DNA of 64,000 bases, taken from assembly GCA_024636985.1 (NCBI GenBank), contig JAGXFY010000079.1:1-64000 (forward strand). Reading direction: 5' to 3'. Both the position numbers and the translations under genes were made by a program. Of the stretch, positions 9,106 through 16,779 are shown one piece after another (positions within the stretch are counted from its first letter, which is position 1; every line of letters begins with the position of its first letter). The notes under the pieces are model-generated. The model made no database searches and was not told the DNA's origin. It worked only from the letters and a program-made list of their open reading frames with translations. Origin of the DNA: Petrocella sp024636985. GTDB lineage: Bacteria; Bacillota; Clostridia; Lachnospirales; Vallitaleaceae.

Positions 9106-9130
9106 ACAGAATGACATTGGAGGTAAATAA

Positions 9131-10051
9131 ATGGAAAACGTATTAGATTTAATCATTGTTGGTGCCGGACCTGCAGGTATTGCAGCAGCGATATATGCCA
9201 GCCGAGCAAAACTATCTTTTGTAATTCTAGAAAAAGCTTTTACAGGCGGGCAGATTGTTAATACCTATGAGATAGAGAATTATCCAGGTATCAAAGCCAC
9301 TTCGGGTTTTGAACTAAGCAACATGTTCAGGGAACATGCTGAAACGTTAGATGTTGAGTTTTTGAGTGAGGAAGTCTCAGAAATCATCACAGACGGTCCA
9401 ATTAAAAAAGTCATAACAAATGAAAGAAGTTACGAGGCAAGAACCATTATTTTAGCGACTGGCGCGTCTTGGAAAAAGCTGGGTGCTAAAGGTGAAGATA
9501 AATTCTCAGGCATGGGTGTTTCTTATTGCGCCACATGTGATGGTGCCTTTTATCGAGAAAAGGTGACTGCAGTTGTTGGTGGCGGTGATGTAGCTGTTGA
9601 GGATGCCATTTACTTATCCAGATTATGTAAAAAAGTCTACTTGATTCACAGAAGAGATGAGCTTAGAGCCGTTAAGGTATTACAAGAGCATCTTTTCAAA
9701 ATCGAAAATATTGAGATCATATGGGACAGTGAGGTTGCTGAAATCATTGGTGATCAAATGGTAGAAAAAATTCATGTAAAGAACAGGCTGACCGATGAAG
9801 AACAGATGATTGAAGTTAGTGGTGTATTTATCGCCGTCGGAAGTGATCCTAACTCAGGATTAGTATTGGACCAAGTTGAAACAGATCTAAAAGGATGGAT
9901 TAAGACCAATGAAGATTGTGCTACGAGTGTACCGGGTGTATTTGCAGCCGGCGATTTAAGAGTAAAAAGTTTGCGTCAAGTTATAACCGCTGCATCGGAT
10001 GGTGCAATTTCAGTTTATGCAGCGGAGCGTTACTTAGTAACGAACAGTTAG
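9131..10051 (+). CDS. trxB: Thioredoxin-disulfide reductase
   Basis: An FAD flavoprotein of 306 residues that transfers NADPH electrons to thioredoxin. It shows the FAD-binding GAGPAGIAAA (11-20), the redox pair CATC (Cys133 and Cys136), the NADPH-binding GGGDVAVEDA and the C-terminal AAGDLR. The length and layout are those of the low-molecular-weight TrxB. Whether it takes NADPH or reduced ferredoxin, as some clostridial relatives do, cannot be told; the intact GGGDxAxEDA and HRRDELRA favour NADPH. The ATG has GGAGGTAAATAA upstream. Confidence 0.94.
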   Translation: MENVLDLIIVGAGPAGIAAAIYASRAKLSFVILEKAFTGGQIVNTYEIENYPGIKATSGFELSNMFREHAETLDVEFLSEEVSEIITDGPIKKVITNERSYEARTIILATGASWKKLGAKGEDKFSGMGVSYCATCDGAFYREKVTAVVGGGDVAVEDAIYLSRLCKKVYLIHRRDELRAVKVLQEHLFKIENIEIIWDSEVAEIIGDQMVEKIHVKNRLTDEEQMIEVSGVFIAVGSDPNSGLVLDQVETDLKGWIKTNEDCATSVPGVFAAGDLRVKSLRQVITAASDGAISVYAAERYLVTNS

Positions 10052-10129
10052 GTTGTCCTAAATGACGCAGAAAGATGCTTAATATATCACCTGAATTTGC
10101 CGATAAATAATCATTGAGAGGTGATTTTT

Positions 10130-11011
10130 GTGGAGAAAAAAGTACTAATTCATGTTTATACCATACAGGTAAAAAACGATATATTAAGTATCTTAGTGAA
10201 TAACGGCCATGATTTTTTAGAGGTTTTCAATAATAGCGAATTAAACTTCAAATATAACTTGGTCAAGGATCAGATTGATCTATATATACAAGAGTTAGAT
10301 GAAAACCACTATGAGGAATCATTAGACCTGATTCGTCGTATTGATACTGAAAAAGTACGCTCTATTGTCCTAATCCACAAATACTCTAAGCATGTCATTG
10401 ATGATGCTTTAGCTCTTAAGGTCAAAGATATCATTGTCCTACCGATGGATCGAACCCATTTATCCAAAAAGATTCTGTCTTTTTTTGACACCCAGAAGCC
10501 TTCAGCTTTAATGCCAACAAACAAAGACAAAGTTCAAATTCAAAATTATATAGAAATTGATGTTAATAAAGTGAGAGATGAAATCAATAGAGCCATGCGT
10601 GGCAATTATCCCCTATCCTTTGTTTTGGTAGAATACCATAGCTTAGATCAACCACAATGGATTTTATTTAAAGAAACCTTGAATCAATTGCTTAGAACCA
10701 CAGATATTGTGATGTATTTTGAAGCCAACAAAATTTTGATTTTATGTCCATTTACACCCAAAAACTTTCTCGTAGAAGTTGAGAACAAAGTAAGGAATGC
10801 CTATGACCAGATAAAAAAAGAGGCTCCGTCAAGGGGTGCACTGTTCTTATACGGCGTTACTTTTCCAGAGGATGGCAATGCATGGGAAGCTTTATATCAT
10901 GAAATGACAGATGGTATTCATGATAGTAAAGTGATCAGCAAGTTTGAAGGGACTTTAAAACAAATCAACCCCAATACAATTCGTACACAACTCAAAAAAG
11001 ATTATGAATAA
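10130..11011 (+). CDS. Degenerate receiver plus GGDEF-like protein
   Basis: A 293-residue protein not clearly assignable to a named family. Residues 1-125 look like a receiver fold (alternating strands and helices, IIVLPMD near the end) without the acidic phosphorylation residues. Residues 150-280 resemble a GGDEF domain in outline (LLRTTDIVMYFEANKILILCPF where an active cyclase has LLRxxDxxxRxGGDEFxxLLP) with the GGDEF and metal-binding residues gone. It is probably a catalytically dead signalling or sensor partner. It sits directly before a TPR-GGDEF cyclase (23-bp gap) and a PilZ protein. The GTG at 10130 is chosen because GAGAGGTGA precedes it; a GTG at 10121 lies within that ribosome-binding site. 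Confidence 0.6.
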   Translation: MEKKVLIHVYTIQVKNDILSILVNNGHDFLEVFNNSELNFKYNLVKDQIDLYIQELDENHYEESLDLIRRIDTEKVRSIVLIHKYSKHVIDDALALKVKDIIVLPMDRTHLSKKILSFFDTQKPSALMPTNKDKVQIQNYIEIDVNKVRDEINRAMRGNYPLSFVLVEYHSLDQPQWILFKETLNQLLRTTDIVMYFEANKILILCPFTPKNFLVEVENKVRNAYDQIKKEAPSRGALFLYGVTFPEDGNAWEALYHEMTDGIHDSKVISKFEGTLKQINPNTIRTQLKKDYE

Positions 11012-11034
11012 TAAAGGAAGAGAGCGTATCTAAG

Positions 11035-12588
11035 ATGAGCCAAGTATTTCCGGATAATCAATATATGTACGATGAAATGGTTGGGCTATATGAAGAGGAA
11101 AAGTTCAGAAGTGCTATTAAGATTGGTAAAGAGCTTCTTGAAAAAGCAAGAGTCATGCATGACCGGGCCAGTGAGAGAAAATCTCTTGAAGTTCTATCCT
11201 ATGCATCCTATTTCATTGTTGATTACATCAGCGCTATGAACTATATCATTGAATTTTCCAAAGTGGTTGAAGAAGATGGCAATATCAGTGAATTAATAAA
11301 AACATATAATGTTTTCATTAGTCTTTATACACGACAAGGGGATTACGAAGAAGCACTGAATTATCTAAAAAAGGTAGAAATTCTAGCTAAAAATCATCAT
11401 CTTAAATTAGAAGAAGTGAAAAATGAGAACAATTATGGATTTTTCTATAATACGACCAAGTCATTCGAAATGGCGGTTCCTCATTTAGAACGGGCAGTGG
11501 AACTTTCATCCACCTATAGATTTTATGATCTACTCACCATAATACAAGGCAATTTGGCGCTAAGTTATCTTCGAACCAACCAAGTAGAAAAATCTAAAAT
11601 GATTTTAGATCAGGTTTTTTTAGCCCTAAAACCGGGAAGCAGTCGTTTTTCAAGAGCTGAAGCCTATATGTATAGAGGTGAGATTTATGTTATTGAAGGC
11701 GATTACCTTGAGGCAATCAATCAAGTTAAAGCATCAAAGGTCATTTCTTTAAAACATGGTTATATTGCAGAACTTGCAGAAACAACACGGATTTTATCGG
11801 AGATTTATGTCAAGACCGGAGATTTTGAAAAAGCTTATTTCGAGCTTAAAGATTATATTGAGTATTCCGACATATTATCCGAGGATGCAAAGCAGGGTGC
11901 TGTCGCCAAACTAAAATCTCAATATGATATGGATAAAAAGAATACTGAAACAGATTTGCTGAAAGAACAATATGCAATCTTGGAAGAACAGAATCGAAAA
12001 ATCCAAGAACAAGCAAATGAGTTAGAACGGTTGAATGAAGTACTGGCAAGACAAAACGATGACCTTCATCAATCGGCAATAGAGGATTATCTGACGGGCG
12101 TCTATAATAGAAAATACTTCACCTTGAAGTTGAGAGAAGAGTTTAGTATAGCAAAAGAGCATAATCGGAATTTGGCGGCAATTATCATTGACATTGATCA
12201 CTTTAAGAAAATAAATGACACCTACGGTCATCTTGTTGGGGACGAAATCATTAAGCATATCAGTGGGATTTGTGAAGAATCTTTGGACTCTGACTCTATT
12301 ATTGGCCGATTTGGCGGAGATGAGTTTATGGTACTCATGATAGATGCAGATATAGATGATGCAGAGGAAAAAGCCAATGAGTTCATTAGTAGCTTAGCGT
12401 ATGAGCCGTTGGTCATTGACAAAAAGCCGATACCGGTCACTTTAAGTATAGGTGTTGCAGATAATAGATACCTTTCCCCAAGAACATCAGACGAAATGAT
12501 ACATATAGCAGATCAAGGTCTATATCTAGCCAAAGACCTAGGTCGCAATAGGTGTTGTCGCTATGTACCAGATGAAGAGGAGAAGTGA
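11035..12588 (+). CDS. TPR-containing diguanylate cyclase
   Basis: Makes c-di-GMP from two GTP. The 517 residues divide into an N-terminal tetratricopeptide superhelix (about 1-290), a coiled coil (about 300-345, rich in EEQN/LERLNE) and a GGDEF domain (about 350-510) with YLTGVYNRKYF, DIDHFKKINDTYGH and an intact GGDEF at 427-431. The usual RxxD product-inhibition site is absent (DSDS at that place), so feedback by c-di-GMP may be weak. No membrane segment is seen, so it is a cytosolic enzyme gated by its TPR domain. The PilZ gene starts one base after its stop. Confidence 0.9.
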   Translation: MSQVFPDNQYMYDEMVGLYEEEKFRSAIKIGKELLEKARVMHDRASERKSLEVLSYASYFIVDYISAMNYIIEFSKVVEEDGNISELIKTYNVFISLYTRQGDYEEALNYLKKVEILAKNHHLKLEEVKNENNYGFFYNTTKSFEMAVPHLERAVELSSTYRFYDLLTIIQGNLALSYLRTNQVEKSKMILDQVFLALKPGSSRFSRAEAYMYRGEIYVIEGDYLEAINQVKASKVISLKHGYIAELAETTRILSEIYVKTGDFEKAYFELKDYIEYSDILSEDAKQGAVAKLKSQYDMDKKNTETDLLKEQYAILEEQNRKIQEQANELERLNEVLARQNDDLHQSAIEDYLTGVYNRKYFTLKLREEFSIAKEHNRNLAAIIIDIDHFKKINDTYGHLVGDEIIKHISGICEESLDSDSIIGRFGGDEFMVLMIDADIDDAEEKANEFISSLAYEPLVIDKKPIPVTLSIGVADNRYLSPRTSDEMIHIADQGLYLAKDLGRNRCCRYVPDEEEK

Positions 12589-12589
12589 A

Positions 12590-12943
12590 ATGGAAGAAAG
12601 AAGAAAAAACAAACGCTTACCAATTAGACTTGAATTGGCCATCAACGAATTATTTAGACAGGATAATGAAATTATTCCAATGGTCAATAAGGAAATTCAT
12701 GTTGTTAACATATCAAGGACGGGTATCGGATTTGAATGTGAATCTGAATTACCTTTAGGTTATTACTTTGATGCTAGAATCGATTTTGATAGTCTGAACT
12801 ATTTTTATTGTGTTGTAAAAATTGTAAGAAAAGTCGATTATGACGGAACCAACTTATACGGTTGTGAATTTGTTGGTCTTGCAGAATTCCTATCCAAAAA
12901 AGTGGATGAGTACCAAGCTGCGGTTGAAGAGAACCTAGAATAA
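12590..12943 (+). CDS. PilZ-domain c-di-GMP receptor
   Basis: A 117-residue protein that is essentially one PilZ domain. Both c-di-GMP-binding elements are visible: the N-terminal basic RRKNKR with the following R, and NISRTG (the D/NxSxxG motif) near residue 41. It has no fused output domain, so it must act on a partner. The ATG at 12590 follows GAGGAGAAG, one base after the upstream cyclase stop, so the two are probably translationally coupled. An in-frame ATG at 12563 inside the cyclase gene is less likely. The direct cyclase-receptor pairing suggests local c-di-GMP signalling. Confidence 0.85.
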   Translation: MEERRKNKRLPIRLELAINELFRQDNEIIPMVNKEIHVVNISRTGIGFECESELPLGYYFDARIDFDSLNYFYCVVKIVRKVDYDGTNLYGCEFVGLAEFLSKKVDEYQAAVEENLE

Positions 12944-12975
12944 CAACAAATTTAATGACGTTAGGAAGTGCCGAT

Positions 12976-13992
12976 ATGCACGTAACCATAAAGCATGTAG
13001 CAAAAAAAGCAGGGGTATCACCATCCACAGTTTCAAGAGTGATTGCAGATAGTCCCAAAATAAGCGTGGCTACCAAGAAACGCGTTTTTGAAACTATGAA
13101 AGAGATGAACTATCAACCCAATATAATTGCCAGAAGCTTAGCCAATAGAGTCACCTATACGCTTGGTCTCATTTTACCGAGTAAAGATGAAGAAGTATTT
13201 GAGAATCCATTTTTTATGCAAGTGATGCGTGGCCTTAGTGTCTATGCCAAACAAAAAGGCTATTATATTATGTATAACTATTGTAGAAGTGAAGAAGAAG
13301 AAGTTGAAACCATTCAGCATTACATGGACAGCAAGTGGGTAGATGGCATCATCCTTACTTCTACAAGAATTAAGGATAAAAGTGTAGAGCTACTGATGAA
13401 GAGAGATCAACCTTTTGTGGTTATTGGTAGACCGGAAGCCCAGAGGGACAAAGTATTGTGGGTTGACAATGATAATGTGATGGCCATGGAGAATATCGTA
13501 AACCGCTTAATTGAGCAAGGTCATAGAAAGATAGCTTACATTGGTGGGGAGCAACAATTTACAGTTTATCGTCATCGTCTTAGAGGTTATCGCCAAGCCA
13601 TAGAGCAAAACGGTATAGATTGGGATGATCGGCTTGTCGTTGAAGGTGAGCCGACAGAACAGAAGGCTTATGAGGCCATGAAGCAAATGCTAAAAATCAT
13701 AAATCCGGACGCCATTGTAGGGACGGATGACACGGTTGCCTATGGTGCCTATAAAGCGACGATAGAAGCAGGTGTTTTAGGCGTTGCTTTTGCAGGATTT
13801 AACAATACACCTTTATCCATATACAACAACCCGACCATATCGACAGTGGATATTAATGCAGAGAAACTCGGTCATTATGCAGCTCAAGTACTTATAGACC
13901 AATTAGAAAAAAAAACAACGATGGAAAGAAACATCATAGTTGAAGCAAATTACATTGAAAGAGAATCAACATTGGACTATGTTCGCCGTTAA
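12976..13992 (+). CDS. LacI/GalR-family transcriptional regulator
   Basis: A 338-residue repressor with an N-terminal helix-turn-helix (TIKHVAKKAGVSPSTVSRVI, residues 4-23), the hinge region NYQPNIIARSLA and a periplasmic-binding-like effector domain ending in the family's IVEANYIERES. The effector is presumably a sugar; its identity is not readable. ATG 12976 follows AGGAAG with 7-nt spacing and puts the HTH at the usual distance from the N terminus; an ATG at 12955 would add seven residues. Possible targets are the small ORF and the LacZ-like gene downstream, but no operator palindrome was recognised. Confidence 0.88.
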   Translation: MHVTIKHVAKKAGVSPSTVSRVIADSPKISVATKKRVFETMKEMNYQPNIIARSLANRVTYTLGLILPSKDEEVFENPFFMQVMRGLSVYAKQKGYYIMYNYCRSEEEEVETIQHYMDSKWVDGIILTSTRIKDKSVELLMKRDQPFVVIGRPEAQRDKVLWVDNDNVMAMENIVNRLIEQGHRKIAYIGGEQQFTVYRHRLRGYRQAIEQNGIDWDDRLVVEGEPTEQKAYEAMKQMLKIINPDAIVGTDDTVAYGAYKATIEAGVLGVAFAGFNNTPLSIYNNPTISTVDINAEKLGHYAAQVLIDQLEKKTTMERNIIVEANYIERESTLDYVRR

Positions 13993-14062
13993 GAGGTAAG
14001 TCATAGACACAAGACGGTCATATTTTCATGTTATAATCATGTATAGAAAAGGAGTGATTGTT

Positions 14063-14215
14063 ATGGAGAAAAAGACAGAAGAGGAACTAAAAAAGGTAAT
14101 TGATGAGAAAAAGAATCGAGGCCATCAAGATAACCATTTACGACCTGAGAAAAAGTCAGGCAAGGAACATGAGGCCTTTGATTCAAAAAAACACGGTGGA
14201 CCAATTGCTAAATAG
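14063..14215 (+). CDS. Small hydrophilic protein, 50 residues, unknown
   Basis: An ATG preceded by AAAAGGAGTG opens a 50-codon frame rich in Lys, Glu and His, beginning MEKKTEEELKKVIDEKKNRG and ending HGGPIAK. It has no cysteine, tryptophan or hydrophobic segment, so it is probably soluble and may be disordered. A -10-like TATAAT lies at 14032 and a strong terminator follows 9 bp after the stop, so it looks like its own transcription unit. I do not recognise the family. Peptide-like length and composition resemble small spore or stress proteins, but that is only an impression. Confidence 0.65.
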   Translation: MEKKTEEELKKVIDEKKNRGHQDNHLRPEKKSGKEHEAFDSKKHGGPIAK

Positions 14216-14223
14216 AAAAGTAA

Positions 14224-14274
14224 AGGCTGTTTCTTTGAAGGGATGAATCCTTTAAAGAAACAGCCCCTTTTTTG
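14224..14274 (+). terminator. Terminator after the small ORF
   Basis: GGCTGTTTCTTT pairs with AAAGAAACAGCC around a loop that can extend the stem (GAAGG/CCTTT), followed by CCCTTTTTT. Confidence 0.92.
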
Positions 14275-14313
14275 TCCTCTTTGTTCGCCCAACGCGTATA
14301 GAATTTTTCTCCA

Positions 14314-14342
14314 TAGGCAAAGAAGCCTTCATAAGGTATAAT
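14314..14342 (+). promoter_or_regulatory. Candidate promoter for the LacZ-like gene
   Basis: TAGGCA (4 of 6 consensus), a 17-bp spacer and TATAAT end 60 bp before the LacZ-like start codon. Confidence 0.55.
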
Positions 14343-14402
14343 GAGGGAACGAAGTAAAATGGATGTGTTGATGGAAGAGCTTTTGTATTGGAGGTAGTGG
14401 GA

Positions 14403-16724
14403 ATGGCTTTAATTAAGAAAAAGACCGATGCTACGGTCAAAGAAAAAGAATACGAAGGTCGTAGTAAGATGAGGGTTTATGATTCTATATCGGATTGGCA
14501 GAAGAAGATTCAAACCGATAAACCCATTGATCCTATGACCCATATCGAGGATCTATATTTAAGGTGTGATTTTGACCAGGATTATATTGGATCCATATTG
14601 AAAGTCAACATTCGAGTCCGCAATCTACTAGAAGAAAAAATTCCGATGAAAATAAAATTATTTCTACACGAAGATATAGACCAAGAACCCATAGGAGCCA
14701 TGGATATAAGAATGGTTGCCCAAGGTAAAACGACGACCAAAGGTTATTTTGAGGTGCCAATAAGTACTGTAAAGTTGTGGTCAGATCAAGAACCGAATTT
14801 ATATGAGGTACTTGTGGTGATGACAGATCATTTTGACGAGACACTTCAAGTGGTAGGCTTCCAATACGGATTCAGAGACATAAAAATCAGTGGCGAAAAA
14901 ATATGGTTGAATAACAAGCCATTATTGATAAAAGGCATTAACTATGGTGGTGACTTGAGAAAGGCAAATAATACAGAGACATATAGAAAAGACCTTAAGC
15001 TCTTGAAAGAACATAATATAAATGCCCTTAAAGTAAACGGTGATTGTGTTGACAATGATTTCTTTGAGTGTTGTAATCAGTTAGGTTTTTTTGTGGTCAC
15101 AGAAGTAAGTGGCTTGGAGAATCATAAAGAAGGGATCATTTCAAAAGCGGTATCTGTTATCGGTCAAAAGAGAAACCATCCTTGCATCGTAATGTGGTCA
15201 TTAGAAAGCACACAAAATAAAAATGAAAATCTGGCGGCCAAAAAAGTTTTAACAGCCCTTGATGACCGCCGTCCCTGTATGATTCATAAGGATGGACAAT
15301 TCCTCATTAGTGATGTATTTGTTATGGAGAAATTACATGAGAAAACAATAGAAAGAATAGGAAAAGGCCTTGATATACGAGACGATATGGTCCAGCTAGA
15401 AGACCGTCGTTTCTCAAAAGGCATGGATGAATATACGGCAATGGCCTATAAGAAAAAACCTGCTATTTTATGTACAAATAGACAAATAAGTGATAAAGAG
15501 CTTATTGATGTACACTCGGTAATGGACAGCATGCATGCTTATACCAGATGGCATGGTGGCTTTATAGGTGATTTTGAAAATTATTTCTCAAATAAAAGTC
15601 ACTTGGGGGAAGATAGCTATAATATTCAGCCATTAGCGTATGAAATAAAAAAGGCATTTGAATCCTATAGTATCGGTTTTGATGCTGAGACAGCTTTTTA
15701 CAGCATTAAGCCTTCGAACCTGTTGGCAGAAGATATAGAAGTACGTGTCATCATACAAGAAGACGGTACGCCGATTATGGAGGAATGCTTAGATACGGTT
15801 TGTATAAAACCCGGCGAGGTTATCACAGGTACTGTACAATCTTGGTTGAATCTAAAAAATGAGACTGTTTTGTACCATATTATTTTTGAGGTCCTGCTAA
15901 CAAAAGATTTGTGGTGGGCTAAGAAAGGACATGTACTTGCCAGTAAGCAGTTTGAGAAAGAAGGCTACAATCCGGACATTTATATGCCCAAATCCAGTAT
16001 CGATTGTACACTAAAAGAAGCCGAAGAGACCATTGAGGTCAGGGGTGAAAAGACATATTATGAAATCGACAAAAAGACAGGTCATATCATACAAATCAAG
16101 GTAGATAATAAAGCATTATTGGCGCAACCTATTCAACCTATATGGAAGGGTTTATTAGACTTTGATAAAGAAACGGATGCAAAAAGTCCGGATGCAGGCA
16201 AAGAGACGTCACACGAGCAAGTCAAAGCATACCGAATTGAAAAAAAAGGTTCTCAAGTGGATCTATATTTTGATATAAAAATTAAAGAGATCAAATCATG
16301 GATGCAAATCAAATATGAGATCTATTCAACCGGAGAGCTTAATATTTATTATGAAGGGGAGCAAAAGGATCAGCTCGATAGACTTGCTTCTAGGATAACG
16401 TTGATAACACCAAGAAATCAGGTTAACTGGTTTGGTAGAGGACCGCATCCAAGTCACTTAGATCTTGTAACAAGTATGCAGATGGGTCTATATCAAATGG
16501 ATTTATTAGAAAAAAACCAAGAGAGCAATAGGGCTTTTCAAAAAGGCACATATAAGGACATTCGGTGGATGACAGTAACGGGTACAGATGGTGAAGGGAT
16601 TATGGTGGAGAGTATGGACAAAAATGGATTTGACGCAAGTTTTGCTTTGCCTGATCAAGGAACAACAACCCTTCTTATTAAGCACACCGGTAGCTATCGA
16701 TTTTTATTTATGGAAGCATTATAG
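14403..16724 (+). CDS. LacZ-like (GH2-fold) protein lacking catalytic glutamates
   Basis: A 773-residue relative of beta-galactosidase, shorter than the usual ~1000 because the N-terminal sugar-binding domain is missing. A beta-sandwich (about 40-165), a TIM-barrel start (GFRDIKISGEKIWLNNKPLL, LIKGINYGGD) and the C-terminal LacZ small-chain domain (QVNWFGRGPHPSHLD) can be followed. At the acid/base position LacZ has WSLGNE but this protein has WSLEST (265-270); at the nucleophile position LacZ has LILCEY but this one has AILCTN (Thr358). The substrate histidines are also absent. No signal peptide. It is probably a non-enzymatic carbohydrate-binding or regulatory protein, or a changed enzyme. 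The reading frame is intact, so it is not a simple pseudogene. ATG 14403 follows GGAGG. Confidence 0.75.
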   Translation: MALIKKKTDATVKEKEYEGRSKMRVYDSISDWQKKIQTDKPIDPMTHIEDLYLRCDFDQDYIGSILKVNIRVRNLLEEKIPMKIKLFLHEDIDQEPIGAMDIRMVAQGKTTTKGYFEVPISTVKLWSDQEPNLYEVLVVMTDHFDETLQVVGFQYGFRDIKISGEKIWLNNKPLLIKGINYGGDLRKANNTETYRKDLKLLKEHNINALKVNGDCVDNDFFECCNQLGFFVVTEVSGLENHKEGIISKAVSVIGQKRNHPCIVMWSLESTQNKNENLAAKKVLTALDDRRPCMIHKDGQFLISDVFVMEKLHEKTIERIGKGLDIRDDMVQLEDRRFSKGMDEYTAMAYKKKPAILCTNRQISDKELIDVHSVMDSMHAYTRWHGGFIGDFENYFSNKSHLGEDSYNIQPLAYEIKKAFESYSIGFDAETAFYSIKPSNLLAEDIEVRVIIQEDGTPIMEECLDTVCIKPGEVITGTVQSWLNLKNETVLYHIIFEVLLTKDLWWAKKGHVLASKQFEKEGYNPDIYMPKSSIDCTLKEAEETIEVRGEKTYYEIDKKTGHIIQIKVDNKALLAQPIQPIWKGLLDFDKETDAKSPDAGKETSHEQVKAYRIEKKGSQVDLYFDIKIKEIKSWMQIKYEIYSTGELNIYYEGEQKDQLDRLASRITLITPRNQVNWFGRGPHPSHLDLVTSMQMGLYQMDLLEKNQESNRAFQKGTYKDIRWMTVTGTDGEGIMVESMDKNGFDASFALPDQGTTTLLIKHTGSYRFLFMEAL

Positions 16725-16779
16725 TTTCGCTTAATTAGGAATGACAAGTAGGCATAGACAGAAGGATACGGAGGCAATT

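Noticed and set aside
14403..16724. LacZ-like gene as a plain pseudogene
   Set aside because: The frame is open over 773 codons with a good ribosome-binding site and promoter; only catalytic residues are changed.
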